Shown in pieces: positions 26,839 through 34,888 of a stretch of DNA of 64,000 bases. This DNA comes from Azospirillum doebereinerae (GTDB taxonomy: Bacteria; Pseudomonadota; Alphaproteobacteria; Azospirillales; Azospirillaceae), in NCBI RefSeq assembly GCF_003989665.1, contig NZ_RZIJ01000009.1:62001-126000 (forward strand). Reading direction: 5' to 3'. The notes under the pieces are model-generated. The model searched no databases, was not told the DNA's origin, and saw only the letters and a program-made list of their open reading frames with translations. A program made the translations under genes and the position numbers. How positions within the stretch are numbered: position 1 is the first letter of the stretch; each line of letters begins with the position of its first letter.

Positions 26839-28133
26839 ACGCCGCCATCATCTTCGGGCTTCTGCTCGTCCTCATGCTCACCGGCATGCCGATCTCGATC
26901 TCGCTCGGCCTGACGGTGCTGTCCTTCCTGTTCTTCATGACCGACGTCCCCATCGACGCGGTCGCGCTGAAGCTGTTCACCGGCATCGAGAAGTTCGAGA
27001 TCATGGCGATCCCGTTCTTCATCCTGGCCGGCAACTTCCTGACCCATGGCGGCGTCGCCCGCCGGATGATCAACTTCGCCACCTCGATGGTCGGCCACTG
27101 GCACGGCGGGCTGGGGCTGGCGGGCGTGATGGCCTGCGCGCTGTTCGCGGCGGTGTCGGGGTCGAGCCCGGCGACGGTGGTCGCCATCGGCTCGATCATG
27201 CTGCCGGCCATGGTGGCGCAGGGCTTCCCGCGCAACTTCGGCGCCGGCATCATCACCACCTCGGGCGCGCTGGGCATCCTGATCCCGCCGTCCATCGTGA
27301 TGGTGATGTACTGCGTCGCCACCACCGGCCACCCGCAGGCCGCCTCCATCGGCCAGATGTTCATCGCCGGCGTGGTGCCGGGCCTGATGCTGGCCTTCCT
27401 GCTGGGCCTGACCACCTGGTACCGCGCCCGCAAGTTCGGCTACCCGCGCCTGGCCAAGGCCAGCGCCGGCCAGCGCCTCCACGCGCTGCGCGAAAGCTTC
27501 TGGGGGCTGCTGCTGATCGTCGTGGTGATGGGCGGCATCTACAGCGGCATCTTCACACCGACCGAGGCGGCGGCGATGGCGGCGGTCTACGCCTTCATCG
27601 TGGCGGTCTTCATCTACAAGGACATGCCGCTGAGCCGCGTGCCGAAGGTGCTGCTGGACAGCGCCAGCATGTCGGCGATGCTGCTCTACATCATCACCAA
27701 CGCCGTCCTGTTCTCGTTCCTGATGACGTCGGAGCAGATCCCGCAGAACATGGCGGCCTGGATCCTCGACCAGAACATGGGCGTCTGGGTCTTCCTGCTG
27801 GTAGTGAACATCCTGCTGCTGATGGCCGGCAACTTCATGGAGCCGTCCTCGATCGTCCTCATCATGGCGCCGATCCTGTTCCCGGTCGCCATGAAGCTGG
27901 GCATCGACCCGGTGCATTTCGGCATCCTGATCATCGTGAACATGGAGGTCGGCATGTGCCACCCGCCGGTGGGGCTGAACCTCTACGTCGCGTCGGGCAT
28001 CACCAAGATGGGCATCACCGAACTGACCGTGGCCGTCTGGCCGTGGCTGCTGACGATGCTGATCTTCCTCGGCATGGTCACCTACATCCCGGCAATCACC
28101 CTGTGGTTCCCGCGCCTGCTGGGCTTCATGTAA
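26835..28133 (+). CDS. dctM: C4-dicarboxylate TRAP transporter, large membrane subunit
   Basis: This 432-residue DctM has about 12 membrane segments. It starts MNAAIIFGLLLVLMLTGMPI. Conserved blocks include AIPFFILAGNFLTHGGVARR, ALFAAVSGSSPATVVAIGSI, ITTSGALGILIPPSIVMVMY and NMEVGMCHPPVGLNLYVASG, the last being near the ion/substrate path of the elevator-type transporter. It is sodium-driven with DctQ and DctP. The gene ends just before a strong intrinsic terminator, closing the dctPQM operon. Confidence 0.95.
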   Translation: MNAAIIFGLLLVLMLTGMPISISLGLTVLSFLFFMTDVPIDAVALKLFTGIEKFEIMAIPFFILAGNFLTHGGVARRMINFATSMVGHWHGGLGLAGVMACALFAAVSGSSPATVVAIGSIMLPAMVAQGFPRNFGAGIITTSGALGILIPPSIVMVMYCVATTGHPQAASIGQMFIAGVVPGLMLAFLLGLTTWYRARKFGYPRLAKASAGQRLHALRESFWGLLLIVVVMGGIYSGIFTPTEAAAMAAVYAFIVAVFIYKDMPLSRVPKVLLDSASMSAMLLYIITNAVLFSFLMTSEQIPQNMAAWILDQNMGVWVFLLVVNILLLMAGNFMEPSSIVLIMAPILFPVAMKLGIDPVHFGILIIVNMEVGMCHPPVGLNLYVASGITKMGITELTVAVWPWLLTMLIFLGMVTYIPAITLWFPRLLGFM

Positions 28134-28162
28134 AGCCATAAAGCCTAAAAGGTTATCTTCCG

Positions 28163-28207
28163 AAGGCACCAAGTCTCCGCGTGGCGACTTGGTGCCTTTC
28201 CTTCTTG
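28163..28207 (+). terminator. Intrinsic terminator of dctPQM
   Basis: A 13-bp perfect stem (AAGGCACCAAGTC at 28163-28175 with its complement at 28186-28198) and a 10-nt loop are followed by TCCTTCTT. It lies 30 bp after the dctM stop. Confidence 0.85.
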
Positions 28208-28279
28208 TGGGTTGTCGTTTTTCAAGCCTGCGCTCTACACTCCGGCATCCCGCCGTTCCGCCAGCCCGGAGTGCCAGCC

Positions 28280-30331
28280 TTGCCGGCCCAATTCCTGCCG
28301 ACCGCCTGCCCGCATGATTGCCCCAGCACCTGCGCCCTGGAGGTCGAGCGCGTCGCGCCCGACCGCATCGGCAAGGTGCGGGGTGCGGCCGACAACAGCT
28401 ACACCGCCGGCGTGATCTGCGCGAAGGTCAGCCGCTACGCCGAGCGGGTGCACTCCCCCGACCGGCTGAAGACCCCGCTGCTGCGCGACGGTCCCAAGGG
28501 CTCGGGGCAGTGGAAGCCGATCGGCTGGGACGAGGCGCTGGACCGCATCGCCGACAAGTTCCTGACCGCCGAGCGGACGCTGGGCGCGGAGTCCGTCTGG
28601 CCGCTGTTCTACGCCGGGACCATGGGCCTCGTGCAGCGCGGCGCCATCCAGCGGCTGCGCCACGCCAAGGGCTACGCCCGCCAGATCAGCACCGTCTGCG
28701 ACACCCCGGCCAACATGGGCTGGCTGGCCGGCTACGGCGACATCCGGGGCGCCGACCCGCGCGAGATGGCCGAGAGCGACCTGATCGTCAACTGGGGCGG
28801 CAACCCGGTCGCCACCCAGGTCAACGTGATGACCCATGTCAGCCGCGCCCGGAAGACGCGCGGCGCCAAGCTGGTCACCATCGACCCCTACCGCACCGGC
28901 ACCGCCGAGGTGTCCGACCTGCACCTGATGCTGCGGCCGGGCACCGACGGGGCGCTGGCCTGCGCGGTGATGCACGTGCTGTTCCGCGAGGGCTTCGCCG
29001 ACCGCGCCTACCTTGCCCGCCTGACCGCCGAGCCGGAACGCTTCGAGGCGCATCTCGCCACCCGCACGCCGGAATGGGCGTCCCGCATCACCGGACTGAC
29101 CGTCGCCGAGATCGAGGATTTCGCCCAGCTCTACGGCCGCACCCAGCGCAGCTACCTGCGCGTCGGCTACGGCGTCAGCCGCAGCCACAACGGCGCGGCG
29201 CAGATGCACGCGGTGTCCTGCCTGCCCATCGTCACCGGCGCGTGGCAGCACCGGGGCGGCGGCGGGCTCTACTGCTCGTCGGGCATCTACAGCCTGGACA
29301 AGACCCTGTCGGAGGGGCTGGACCGGGTCGACACCCGCATCCGCGCCTTCGACCAGTCGCGCACCGGCGCGGTGCTGACCGGCGACCCGCGCGACCTGAA
29401 GGGCGGCCCGCCGGTGACGGCGATGCTGATCCAGAACACCAACCCGGCGGCGATCTGCCCGGATTCGCTGCGGGTCCGCCAGGGCTTCCTGCGCGAGGAC
29501 CTGTTCGTCGCCGTCCACGAGCAGTTCATGACCGACACGGCCCAACTGGCCGATCTGGTGATCCCGGCCACCACCTTCCTGGAGCACGACGACATCTACC
29601 GGGGCGGCGGCCAGATGCACATCGTCATCGGCCGCAGGGTGATCGAGCCGCAGTTCGAAGCCCGCGAGAACCATTGGGTCATCTCCGAGATCGCCCGCCG
29701 CGTCGGGGCCGAGCATCCCGGCTTCGGCATGACCGCGCTGGAGATCATCGACGCCATGCTGAAGGCGTCCGAGCTGGGCGACGCGGCAAGCTTGAGCGAG
29801 AACCGCTGGATCGACGCCCAGCCCGATTTCGAGACCTCGCATTTCCTGAACGGCTTCGCCTTCCCCGACGGCAAGTTCCGTTTCGCGCCGGACTGGGCGG
29901 CGCTCGGTCCCTATGGCGGGATGCCGACGATGCCCGACCACATGCCGCCGGGCCGCGAGGCCGACGCCGAACACCCCTTCCGGTTGGTCACCGCCCCGGC
30001 GCGCCAGTTCCTCAACACCTCCTTCAACGAGACCGTCACTTCGCAGCGGCGGGAGGGCCGCCCGACCGCGCTGATCCATCCCGAGGACGCGGCGGAACTG
30101 ACCCTGGCCGAGGGCGCGCCCGTGCGGCTCGGCAACACGCAGGGCAGCGTGGTAGTCCACGCCAAGCCCTTCGCCGGGGTGCCGCGCGGCGTGGTGATCG
30201 TCGAAGGCATCTGGCCGAACACCGCCTTCGTCGAGGGCATCGGCATCAACAGCCTGACCTCGCCGGAACCGATTCCGCCGGCCGGCGGCGCCGCCTTCCA
30301 CGACACGGCGGTGTGGCTGCGGGCGGCGTGA
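28280..30331 (+). CDS. Molybdopterin-dependent oxidoreductase with N-terminal [4Fe-4S] site
   Basis: This protein has about 683 residues. The start is taken as TTG 28280, with GGAG eight bases upstream; GTG 28271 is close by. The N-terminus reads FLPTACPHDCPSTCALEVER and then GVICAKVSRYAERVHSPDR, four cysteines for an iron-sulfur cluster. The rest is the bis-MGD fold of the DMSO-reductase superfamily: STVCDTPANMGWLAGYGDIR, DLIVNWGGNPVATQ, TTFLEHDDIYRGGGQMHI and a C-terminal MoCo-dinucleotide domain (TAPARQFLNTSFNETVTSQR). Cytoplasmic, as there is no Tat signal. It has no partner subunit in the window, and the substrate cannot be named. Confidence 0.9.
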   Translation: MPAQFLPTACPHDCPSTCALEVERVAPDRIGKVRGAADNSYTAGVICAKVSRYAERVHSPDRLKTPLLRDGPKGSGQWKPIGWDEALDRIADKFLTAERTLGAESVWPLFYAGTMGLVQRGAIQRLRHAKGYARQISTVCDTPANMGWLAGYGDIRGADPREMAESDLIVNWGGNPVATQVNVMTHVSRARKTRGAKLVTIDPYRTGTAEVSDLHLMLRPGTDGALACAVMHVLFREGFADRAYLARLTAEPERFEAHLATRTPEWASRITGLTVAEIEDFAQLYGRTQRSYLRVGYGVSRSHNGAAQMHAVSCLPIVTGAWQHRGGGGLYCSSGIYSLDKTLSEGLDRVDTRIRAFDQSRTGAVLTGDPRDLKGGPPVTAMLIQNTNPAAICPDSLRVRQGFLREDLFVAVHEQFMTDTAQLADLVIPATTFLEHDDIYRGGGQMHIVIGRRVIEPQFEARENHWVISEIARRVGAEHPGFGMTALEIIDAMLKASELGDAASLSENRWIDAQPDFETSHFLNGFAFPDGKFRFAPDWAALGPYGGMPTMPDHMPPGREADAEHPFRLVTAPARQFLNTSFNETVTSQRREGRPTALIHPEDAAELTLAEGAPVRLGNTQGSVVVHAKPFAGVPRGVVIVEGIWPNTAFVEGIGINSLTSPEPIPPAGGAAFHDTAVWLRAA

Positions 30332-30430
30332 TTTCACTCAAAGTGAAATTTGCCTTCCGAACAAGTCGTTGGTCACGATGAGTGGTCGGGCGTAGCATCG
30401 CCTCCGTCAGCACAACCGACGGAGGCGGCG

Positions 30431-31528
30431 ATGCCCGCGCACACCACGATCCTCAACCGGACGATCCTGGAGCGACTTGGACTGCGTTCCCCGGTCATCC
30501 AAGCCCCGATGGCGGGCGGCGGCGACACCGCCACCCTGGTCGCGGCGGTCAACGAGGCGGGCGGCTTCGGCTTCGTCGGCGCCGCCTACCTCACCCCGGC
30601 GCAGATCGCCGAACGGGCGCGCGACATCCGCTCCCGCACCGCCCTGCCCTTCGGCGTCAACCTCTTCGCGCCGCAGCCGGACCCGGCGCCTTCCCCGCTG
30701 TTGGACGAGGCGCTGGCACGGGTGGCGCCCTTCTTCGCCGAACTCGGCCTGCCCGCCCCCATTGCGCCCGCCCACGCCGGCGATCCCTTCGCCGGCCAAT
30801 GGCCTGCGGTGCTCGACAGCGGGGCGGCGGCGTTCAGCGTCACCTTCGGCCTGCCGCCCGCCGACACGGTGCAGGCCGCCAAGGCGCGCGGCATCCGCGT
30901 GATGGGCACCGCGACCACCGTCGCCGAGGCCGTGGCGTTGGAGCAGGCCGGCGTCGACGCGGTGATCGCCCAGGGCAGCGAGGCCGGCGGCCATCGCGGC
31001 AGCTTCCTCGGCGATCCGGCGGCCAATCTGATCGGCACCATGGCGCTGGTTCCGCAGGTGGTGGACGCGGTGCGGGTGCCGGTGATCGCGTCGGGCGGCA
31101 TCATGGACGGACGCGGCATCGCCGCCGCCCTGGCGCTGGGGGCGGTCGCGGTGCAGCTCGGCACCGTCTTCCTGACCTGCGACGAGGCCGGCGCCTCCGA
31201 GGCCCACAAGCAGGCGATCCTGGCCGCCGGGGAGGACCAGATCCGGCTGACCCACGCCTTCTCCGGGCGGCCGGCGCGCGGCATCCTCAACCGGTTCATG
31301 GAAAGCGTCGAAGACCCGGACAAGCCGGGCGCGGTGCTGCCCTTCCCGCTCCAGAACGCGCTGACCCGCCCGCTGCGCACCGCCGCCGCCCAGCAGGGCC
31401 GCGCCGAATTCCTGTCGCTCTGGGCCGGACAGGGAGTGCGGCTGGCTAGGCGCCGCCCGGCGGCGGAGGTCGTCGCCGAATTGCTGGAAGGAACCGGCTC
31501 GGCGATCCGCCGGCTGGCCGGGGGCTGA
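30431..31528 (+). CDS. Nitronate monooxygenase / 2-nitropropane dioxygenase family
   Basis: This is a 365-residue flavin (FMN) TIM-barrel enzyme. Start MPAHTTILNRTILERLGLRS at 30431 with GGAGG six bases before. Motifs: PVIQAPMAGGGDTATLVAAV (N-terminal phosphate site), GVDAVIAQGSEAGGHRGSF with the catalytic-region His, and VIASGGIMDGRGIAAALALG followed by AVQLGTVFLTCDEAGASEAH. The family oxidises alkyl nitronates such as propionate-3-nitronate, removing a toxic compound. It lies about 100 bp after the molybdoenzyme in the same direction and is probably transcribed separately or by readthrough. Confidence 0.92.
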   Translation: MPAHTTILNRTILERLGLRSPVIQAPMAGGGDTATLVAAVNEAGGFGFVGAAYLTPAQIAERARDIRSRTALPFGVNLFAPQPDPAPSPLLDEALARVAPFFAELGLPAPIAPAHAGDPFAGQWPAVLDSGAAAFSVTFGLPPADTVQAAKARGIRVMGTATTVAEAVALEQAGVDAVIAQGSEAGGHRGSFLGDPAANLIGTMALVPQVVDAVRVPVIASGGIMDGRGIAAALALGAVAVQLGTVFLTCDEAGASEAHKQAILAAGEDQIRLTHAFSGRPARGILNRFMESVEDPDKPGAVLPFPLQNALTRPLRTAAAQQGRAEFLSLWAGQGVRLARRRPAAEVVAELLEGTGSAIRRLAGG

Positions 31529-31547
31529 GCAGGATTTTGGAGGTTTC

Positions 31548-31675
31548 GGCCCCGCTTGCCCCCTCCCTAACCCTCCCCCGCTTCGCGGGAGAGGGGACTG
31601 CCGCCGAACGCCGACAAAGCTCCTGCCCCCTCTCCCGCAAAGCGGGGGAGGGATGGGGAGGGGGCAAGCGGGGCC
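31548..31675. repeat. Intergenic palindromic repeat, copy B
   Basis: The left arm (GGCCCCGCTTGCC at 31548 onward, then CCTCCCCCGC...GGGAGAGGGG) pairs with the right arm ending GGCAAGCGGGGCC at 31675. The central part, read on the minus strand, contains TTGTCGGCGTTCGGCGG, shared with copies E and F. It sits between the convergent stops of two genes and could act as a bidirectional terminator. Confidence 0.8.
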
Positions 31676-31680
31676 GGAGC

Positions 31681-32706
31681 TTAAGCCTCCAGCTTGACTT
31701 GGTTGCGCCCGCCGCGCTTGGCGGCGTAGAGCGCCTGATCGGCGCGGCGGACGAAGGCGGTCGCCCCCTCCCCCGGCCGGAACTGGGCGACGCCGATCGA
31801 CAGGGCGACGGTGCCGTAATTGGCGTTGCGCGCCTTGTTGACGATCTGCCGGCCGCCGACGAAGGTCCGCACCTGCTCCGCCACCTTGGCCGCGTTGTCC
31901 AGCGCGGTGCGCGGCAGGATGATCGCGAACTCCTCCCCGCCGTAGCGCGCGGCGGTGTCGCGGCCCTTGATGCATTCGGTCAGCATGCGCGCGACCAGCT
32001 TCAGCACATGGTCGCCGACCAGATGGCCGTGCGTGTCGTTGAAGGTCTTGAAGTGGTCGATGTCCATCATCAGCAGCGACAGCGGCAGCCCATCGCGCCC
32101 GGCCTCCTGGATGGCGTCGAGCAGCATCAGGTCGAAGGCCTTGCGGTTGGCGATCCCGGTCAGGCCGTCGGTCATCGCCTCGCGCCGGGCGCTGTCCAGG
32201 CTGACCCGCATCTCCGCCAACTGGTGGCTCGATTCCTGGAGCTGGAGTTGGAGCGCCGTCTGGCGATCGACGATGGCCGCCGTCTCGGCGGCGATGGCCG
32301 CGACCATGGCGCGCAGGTCCGGCAGGGTCAGGGGCTGCGTCAGCTCGTCCTGGAAGCCGGTCAGGGCGTGGCCGTAGCGCTCGGTCTCCGACCCGACGTT
32401 GCCCAGCTGCTCCAGCACGCGGCCCAGCGCGTAGCGCGCCTTGTCGGAGGTCTCGCGGATCGCCTGAACCTCGGCGTCCAGCGTGAAGAAGCGCTTGAAC
32501 AGCTCCTCGCAGAGCGCCTGCGACAGGGCGATGCCGCTACGGCTGGCGGTGTCCACCGCCCGCGTCAGGTCGGGGTGCTGGCCGCTGTAATAAACGTACC
32601 AGAGCGTGAAGTTGTCGGGACTCGGCGGCAACCGGTCGGACAGCATCCGGTCCAGCGCCCGGCTTGCCAGGGCGCTGGTCCTTTCGAAATCGTCCGTGTC
32701 GCTCAA
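31681..32706 (-). CDS. Diguanylate cyclase (GGDEF), cytoplasmic
   Basis: This is a 341-residue protein. The N-terminal 170 residues are alpha-helical without membrane segments (PPSPDNFTLWYVYYSGQHPD, then a likely coiled coil). The GGDEF domain starts at DSARREAMTDGLTGIANRKA. The signature is GGEEF (residues 256-260), a catalytically competent form, so cyclic-di-GMP synthesis is expected. The RxxD inhibitory site is altered: the residues before TAARYGGEEF are KGRD, lacking the first Arg, so product feedback may be weak. Nearby genes include a PilZ protein, a possible c-di-GMP reader. Confidence 0.93.
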   Translation of the reverse strand: MSDTDDFERTSALASRALDRMLSDRLPPSPDNFTLWYVYYSGQHPDLTRAVDTASRSGIALSQALCEELFKRFFTLDAEVQAIRETSDKARYALGRVLEQLGNVGSETERYGHALTGFQDELTQPLTLPDLRAMVAAIAAETAAIVDRQTALQLQLQESSHQLAEMRVSLDSARREAMTDGLTGIANRKAFDLMLLDAIQEAGRDGLPLSLLMMDIDHFKTFNDTHGHLVGDHVLKLVARMLTECIKGRDTAARYGGEEFAIILPRTALDNAAKVAEQVRTFVGGRQIVNKARNANYGTVALSIGVAQFRPGEGATAFVRRADQALYAAKRGGRNQVKLEA

Positions 32707-32808
32707 CGTCGTTGCCCATCGGAAAAATCGTTCGATCCCGAAGGGTACGCAAGGTTTAAAGCTTGAGCAAGAGCGTTCTGTTGCAGGTCCTTACCGCGTT
32801 GGCGTCCA

Positions 32809-33318
32809 TTAGTTGCACTGACCAATCGAACTGTCCGCGCAAACGCGCGCGCCGTCGATCCAGCGGGCGCCGGACAGGTCGGCGTGCCGGAAATCCGTGC
32901 CGCCCAGCTTCGCGCCGGTGAAGTCGGCGTTGGCCAGCGACGCTCCGACCATCTTGGCGTTGCGCAGGTCGGCGTCGCGGAACGTGGCTCCGGTCAGATC
33001 GGCGCGGGTGAAATCCGCTTCGAGCAGCCGCGCGCCGTCGAACCGCGCGCCACGCGCGGTGGCGCTGATGAATTTCGTGCGGTAGCCGTCGGCCTCGCTG
33101 AGGTCGGCCTTGTTGAGGGTCGAGCGCTGGAAACTGGTGTCGCGCAGGGTGGCGCCGGCCAGCTTCGCCTCCGCCATCGCCTGCCCCTCGAAGGAGCAGC
33201 GGCGCCACGTCACCTTCGGTTCGGCCGGATCGGCGCAATCGGCCAGCGCGGGACCGGACAGCGACAGGAACGCCAGGGCGGCGAAGACGAAGAGGCGGGG
33301 GGGCATCGGAGGCATCAT
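32809..33318 (-). CDS. Small secreted pentapeptide-repeat protein
   Basis: This is a 169-residue protein from MMPPMPPRLFVFAALAFLSL; MPPRLF at 33306 is also possible. The signal peptide ends GPALADCAD. The mature part has a Cys pair near the start (DCADPAEPKVTWRRCSF), about 20 pentapeptides of the A(D/N/T)LxX type (KLAGATLRDTSFQRSTLNKA) and a C-terminal Cys pair (ARVCADSSIGQCN). Cysteines at both ends suggest disulfides capping a periplasmic beta-helix. This exported form differs from the two larger cytoplasmic pentapeptide proteins in the window. The role is unknown. Confidence 0.85.
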   Translation of the reverse strand: MMPPMPPRLFVFAALAFLSLSGPALADCADPAEPKVTWRRCSFEGQAMAEAKLAGATLRDTSFQRSTLNKADLSEADGYRTKFISATARGARFDGARLLEADFTRADLTGATFRDADLRNAKMVGASLANADFTGAKLGGTDFRHADLSGARWIDGARVCADSSIGQCN

Positions 33319-33427
33319 CCCGCTGTAGATGGGGATGGCGGCGCGCCGGACAACCGCAGCCTGCGCGTCATTCGGGCGCGAACTTGACAATTCCGCCGAC
33401 CGGCCCCTCCGGTCTGGCAAGCGGCGT

Positions 33428-33452
33428 GGGACGAAGCCCGCCCGCCCCTGTT
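33428..33452 (+). promoter_or_regulatory. Possible EcfG-like promoter of the 49-residue gene
   Basis: GGGAC (33428-33432), 16 bases, then TGTT (33449-33452). It resembles the EcfG general-stress consensus GGAAC-N16-CGTT with one change in each box, about 35 bp before the start codon at 33488. Weaker than the two other copies nearby. Confidence 0.4.
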
Positions 33453-33487
33453 GTTGAGTCGCATCATCCCCAACCGGAGACACCGCG

Positions 33488-33637
33488 ATGAGTGACAAAC
33501 CCATGGAAGACCAACCGGTCCCCGGCGCCATCAACAAACAGGCGCCCAAGCAACCCGACACCGGCAACGCGCCCAAACCCGAAAAGGCCGACGACCGCGA
33601 GGGCCAGACGCGGGAGCCCGGATACGACGAGGCCTGA
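33488..33637 (+). CDS. Small hydrophilic protein, 49 residues
   Basis: The frame MSDKPMEDQPVPGAINKQAP continues with KQPDTGNAPKPEKADDREGQ and ends REPGYDEA. A ribosome-binding site GGAG lies 8 bases before the ATG. It is rich in Pro, Lys, Asp and Glu with no hydrophobic core, so probably disordered. It lies next to the general-stress cluster and may be stress-induced. No known domain is recognised. Confidence 0.6.
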   Translation: MSDKPMEDQPVPGAINKQAPKQPDTGNAPKPEKADDREGQTREPGYDEA

Positions 33638-33821
33638 GCGCCCGAGCGGACGGACCAAAGCCCCTGAAACGGTTGAAAACCCCGCCGCAAGCCGACTTGC
33701 AAACTGCTGCACGCGCTGCGCCGGGCGGAAGGTCATCGACCGGTTGCCGGTTGCGGCGGGGTGGAGAGACTGTAGCCGTCAGGGGAAAGGGGCGCTATCG
33801 GGGGGGAACCGGATGGCGGCC

Positions 33822-34028
33822 CTACTCCAGCGCGATGGCCCCCTTGATCTCGTGGGTGAGGTCGAGGCCGTCGATGGTCAGCACCATTCGCGCCGACAGG
33901 GTCTCGTTCCCCTTCAAGCGCCCGTCGGCCAGCGCCTGGTCGACCACCTTCTCGATCTCCCTCTGCGAGGTGACGCCAACCTCCTTGAGGAATTTGCGAA
34001 GGTCCAGATTGAAGCGTTCCTGGTTCAT
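33822..34028 (-). CDS. DUF6494-like small protein
   Basis: This is a 68-residue protein. Start MNQERFNLDLRKFLKEVGVT at 34028 with AGAGGGA upstream; the longer frame through 34349 overlaps another gene and is rejected. The sequence continues SQREIEKVVDQALADGRLKG and ends DLTHEIKGAIALE, which I recall as the DUF6494 family (moderate confidence in that name). Role unknown. An exact EcfG-type promoter is 40-65 bp upstream, so it is likely part of the general stress response. Confidence 0.8.
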   Translation of the reverse strand: MNQERFNLDLRKFLKEVGVTSQREIEKVVDQALADGRLKGNETLSARMVLTIDGLDLTHEIKGAIALE

Positions 34029-34067
34029 GATTCCCTCTTGTGGAGTCGGTCGCTCTCGCCCTCTCCG

Positions 34068-34092
34068 AACGCTGGGATACCAAATTTGTTCC
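34068..34092 (-). promoter_or_regulatory. EcfG-type general-stress promoter of the DUF6494 gene
   Basis: On the minus strand: GGAAC (34092-34088), 16 bases, CGTT (34071-34068). This is an exact match to the EcfG consensus of alphaproteobacteria, placed about 40 bp upstream of the start codon. Confidence 0.75.
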
Positions 34093-34128
34093 GGGTGACG
34101 GAGGGCCCGGCCGGCGCGCCGGGTTGCG

Positions 34129-34689
34129 TCAGATGCCGTCGAGCAACAGTTGATCGGACACACCCGGCTTGCGCTCTTTCGCAGGAGGAGGCTCCTTCGC
34201 CTGTCGCTCCTGGCTTGGGGATGCGCTGGCGACCGCGCGCCGGGGCCCATCACCCGACTTGAGAATCCCCGACTCGGGCATCCCCGACTCGGGCATCCCT
34301 GGCTTGGGCGATGCCGTCTTTCGCGCCGACGGGCGGCGTGGCGCGACACCCACGCCCTTTTCCGCGCGCTTGACGGCCTTGTCGCGCGCCACGGCCTCGG
34401 GAGAGGCGGGATCGCCGTCCAGCCATTTTCCCCGCTTGATGACCTCGTTCACGCGGCCCTGGTTGACGCCCAGTTGAAAGGCGATCTCCTGCTGCGTCAT
34501 CTCGGTGTTCCGGTGGAGATACAGCACCTCCGACGCCAGTTCCGGCGTCATCTTCCGGCCGGTCAGCCGCCGGGCCGGGCGGACCGAGCGTGTGGCGCGG
34601 TCGCGCTCCCGAAGGGTTTGCAGGATGGCCAGGGCTTCGGTGTTGCCCGCCGCCGTCAAAGCGTCTTCGAACTCCTTCAAGGTCGCCAT
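34129..34689 (-). CDS. Predicted DNA-binding protein with helix-turn-helix and disordered tail
   Basis: This is a 186-residue protein. Residues 48-92 form a helix-turn-helix: MTPELASEVLYLHRNTEMTQ, then QEIAFQLGVNQGRVNEVIKR. The preceding N-terminal helix is EFEDALTAAGNTEALAILQT. The C-terminal half is basic and Pro/Ser-rich with a short duplicated unit (PGMPESGMPESG), encoded by a tandem 15-bp DNA repeat near 34260-34300. It could be a small transcription regulator or RNA-polymerase-associated factor. Its location inside the stress cluster is suggestive only. Confidence 0.75.
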   Translation of the reverse strand: MATLKEFEDALTAAGNTEALAILQTLRERDRATRSVRPARRLTGRKMTPELASEVLYLHRNTEMTQQEIAFQLGVNQGRVNEVIKRGKWLDGDPASPEAVARDKAVKRAEKGVGVAPRRPSARKTASPKPGMPESGMPESGILKSGDGPRRAVASASPSQERQAKEPPPAKERKPGVSDQLLLDGI

Positions 34690-34819
34690 TCGCTTCCCCC
34701 GTCGCCGCGTTTGCCCCGGATGAGTCGTCGTCCGCCCCTTATATGGGGGCCGCCACCGGCAATCGGGAGACCCGATCGTACGGAACCATCCTCAATCCCG
34801 TGCCGGAAACGGTTGCAGG

Positions 34820-34861
34820 AACGGAACGGCCGGCGGATCGCTGTCCGCCGGCCGTTCCGTT
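34820..34861 (-). terminator. Strong hairpin terminating the DUF2382 operon
   Basis: A perfect 18-bp inverted repeat (34820-34837 with 34844-34861) has a 6-nt loop. It lies 28 bp beyond the stop codon at 34889. No long T run follows on the minus strand, so it may act as a transcript-end stabiliser as much as a terminator. Confidence 0.7.
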
Positions 34862-34888
34862 CGCTTTCCTTGTCGCCCTTGCGGACGT

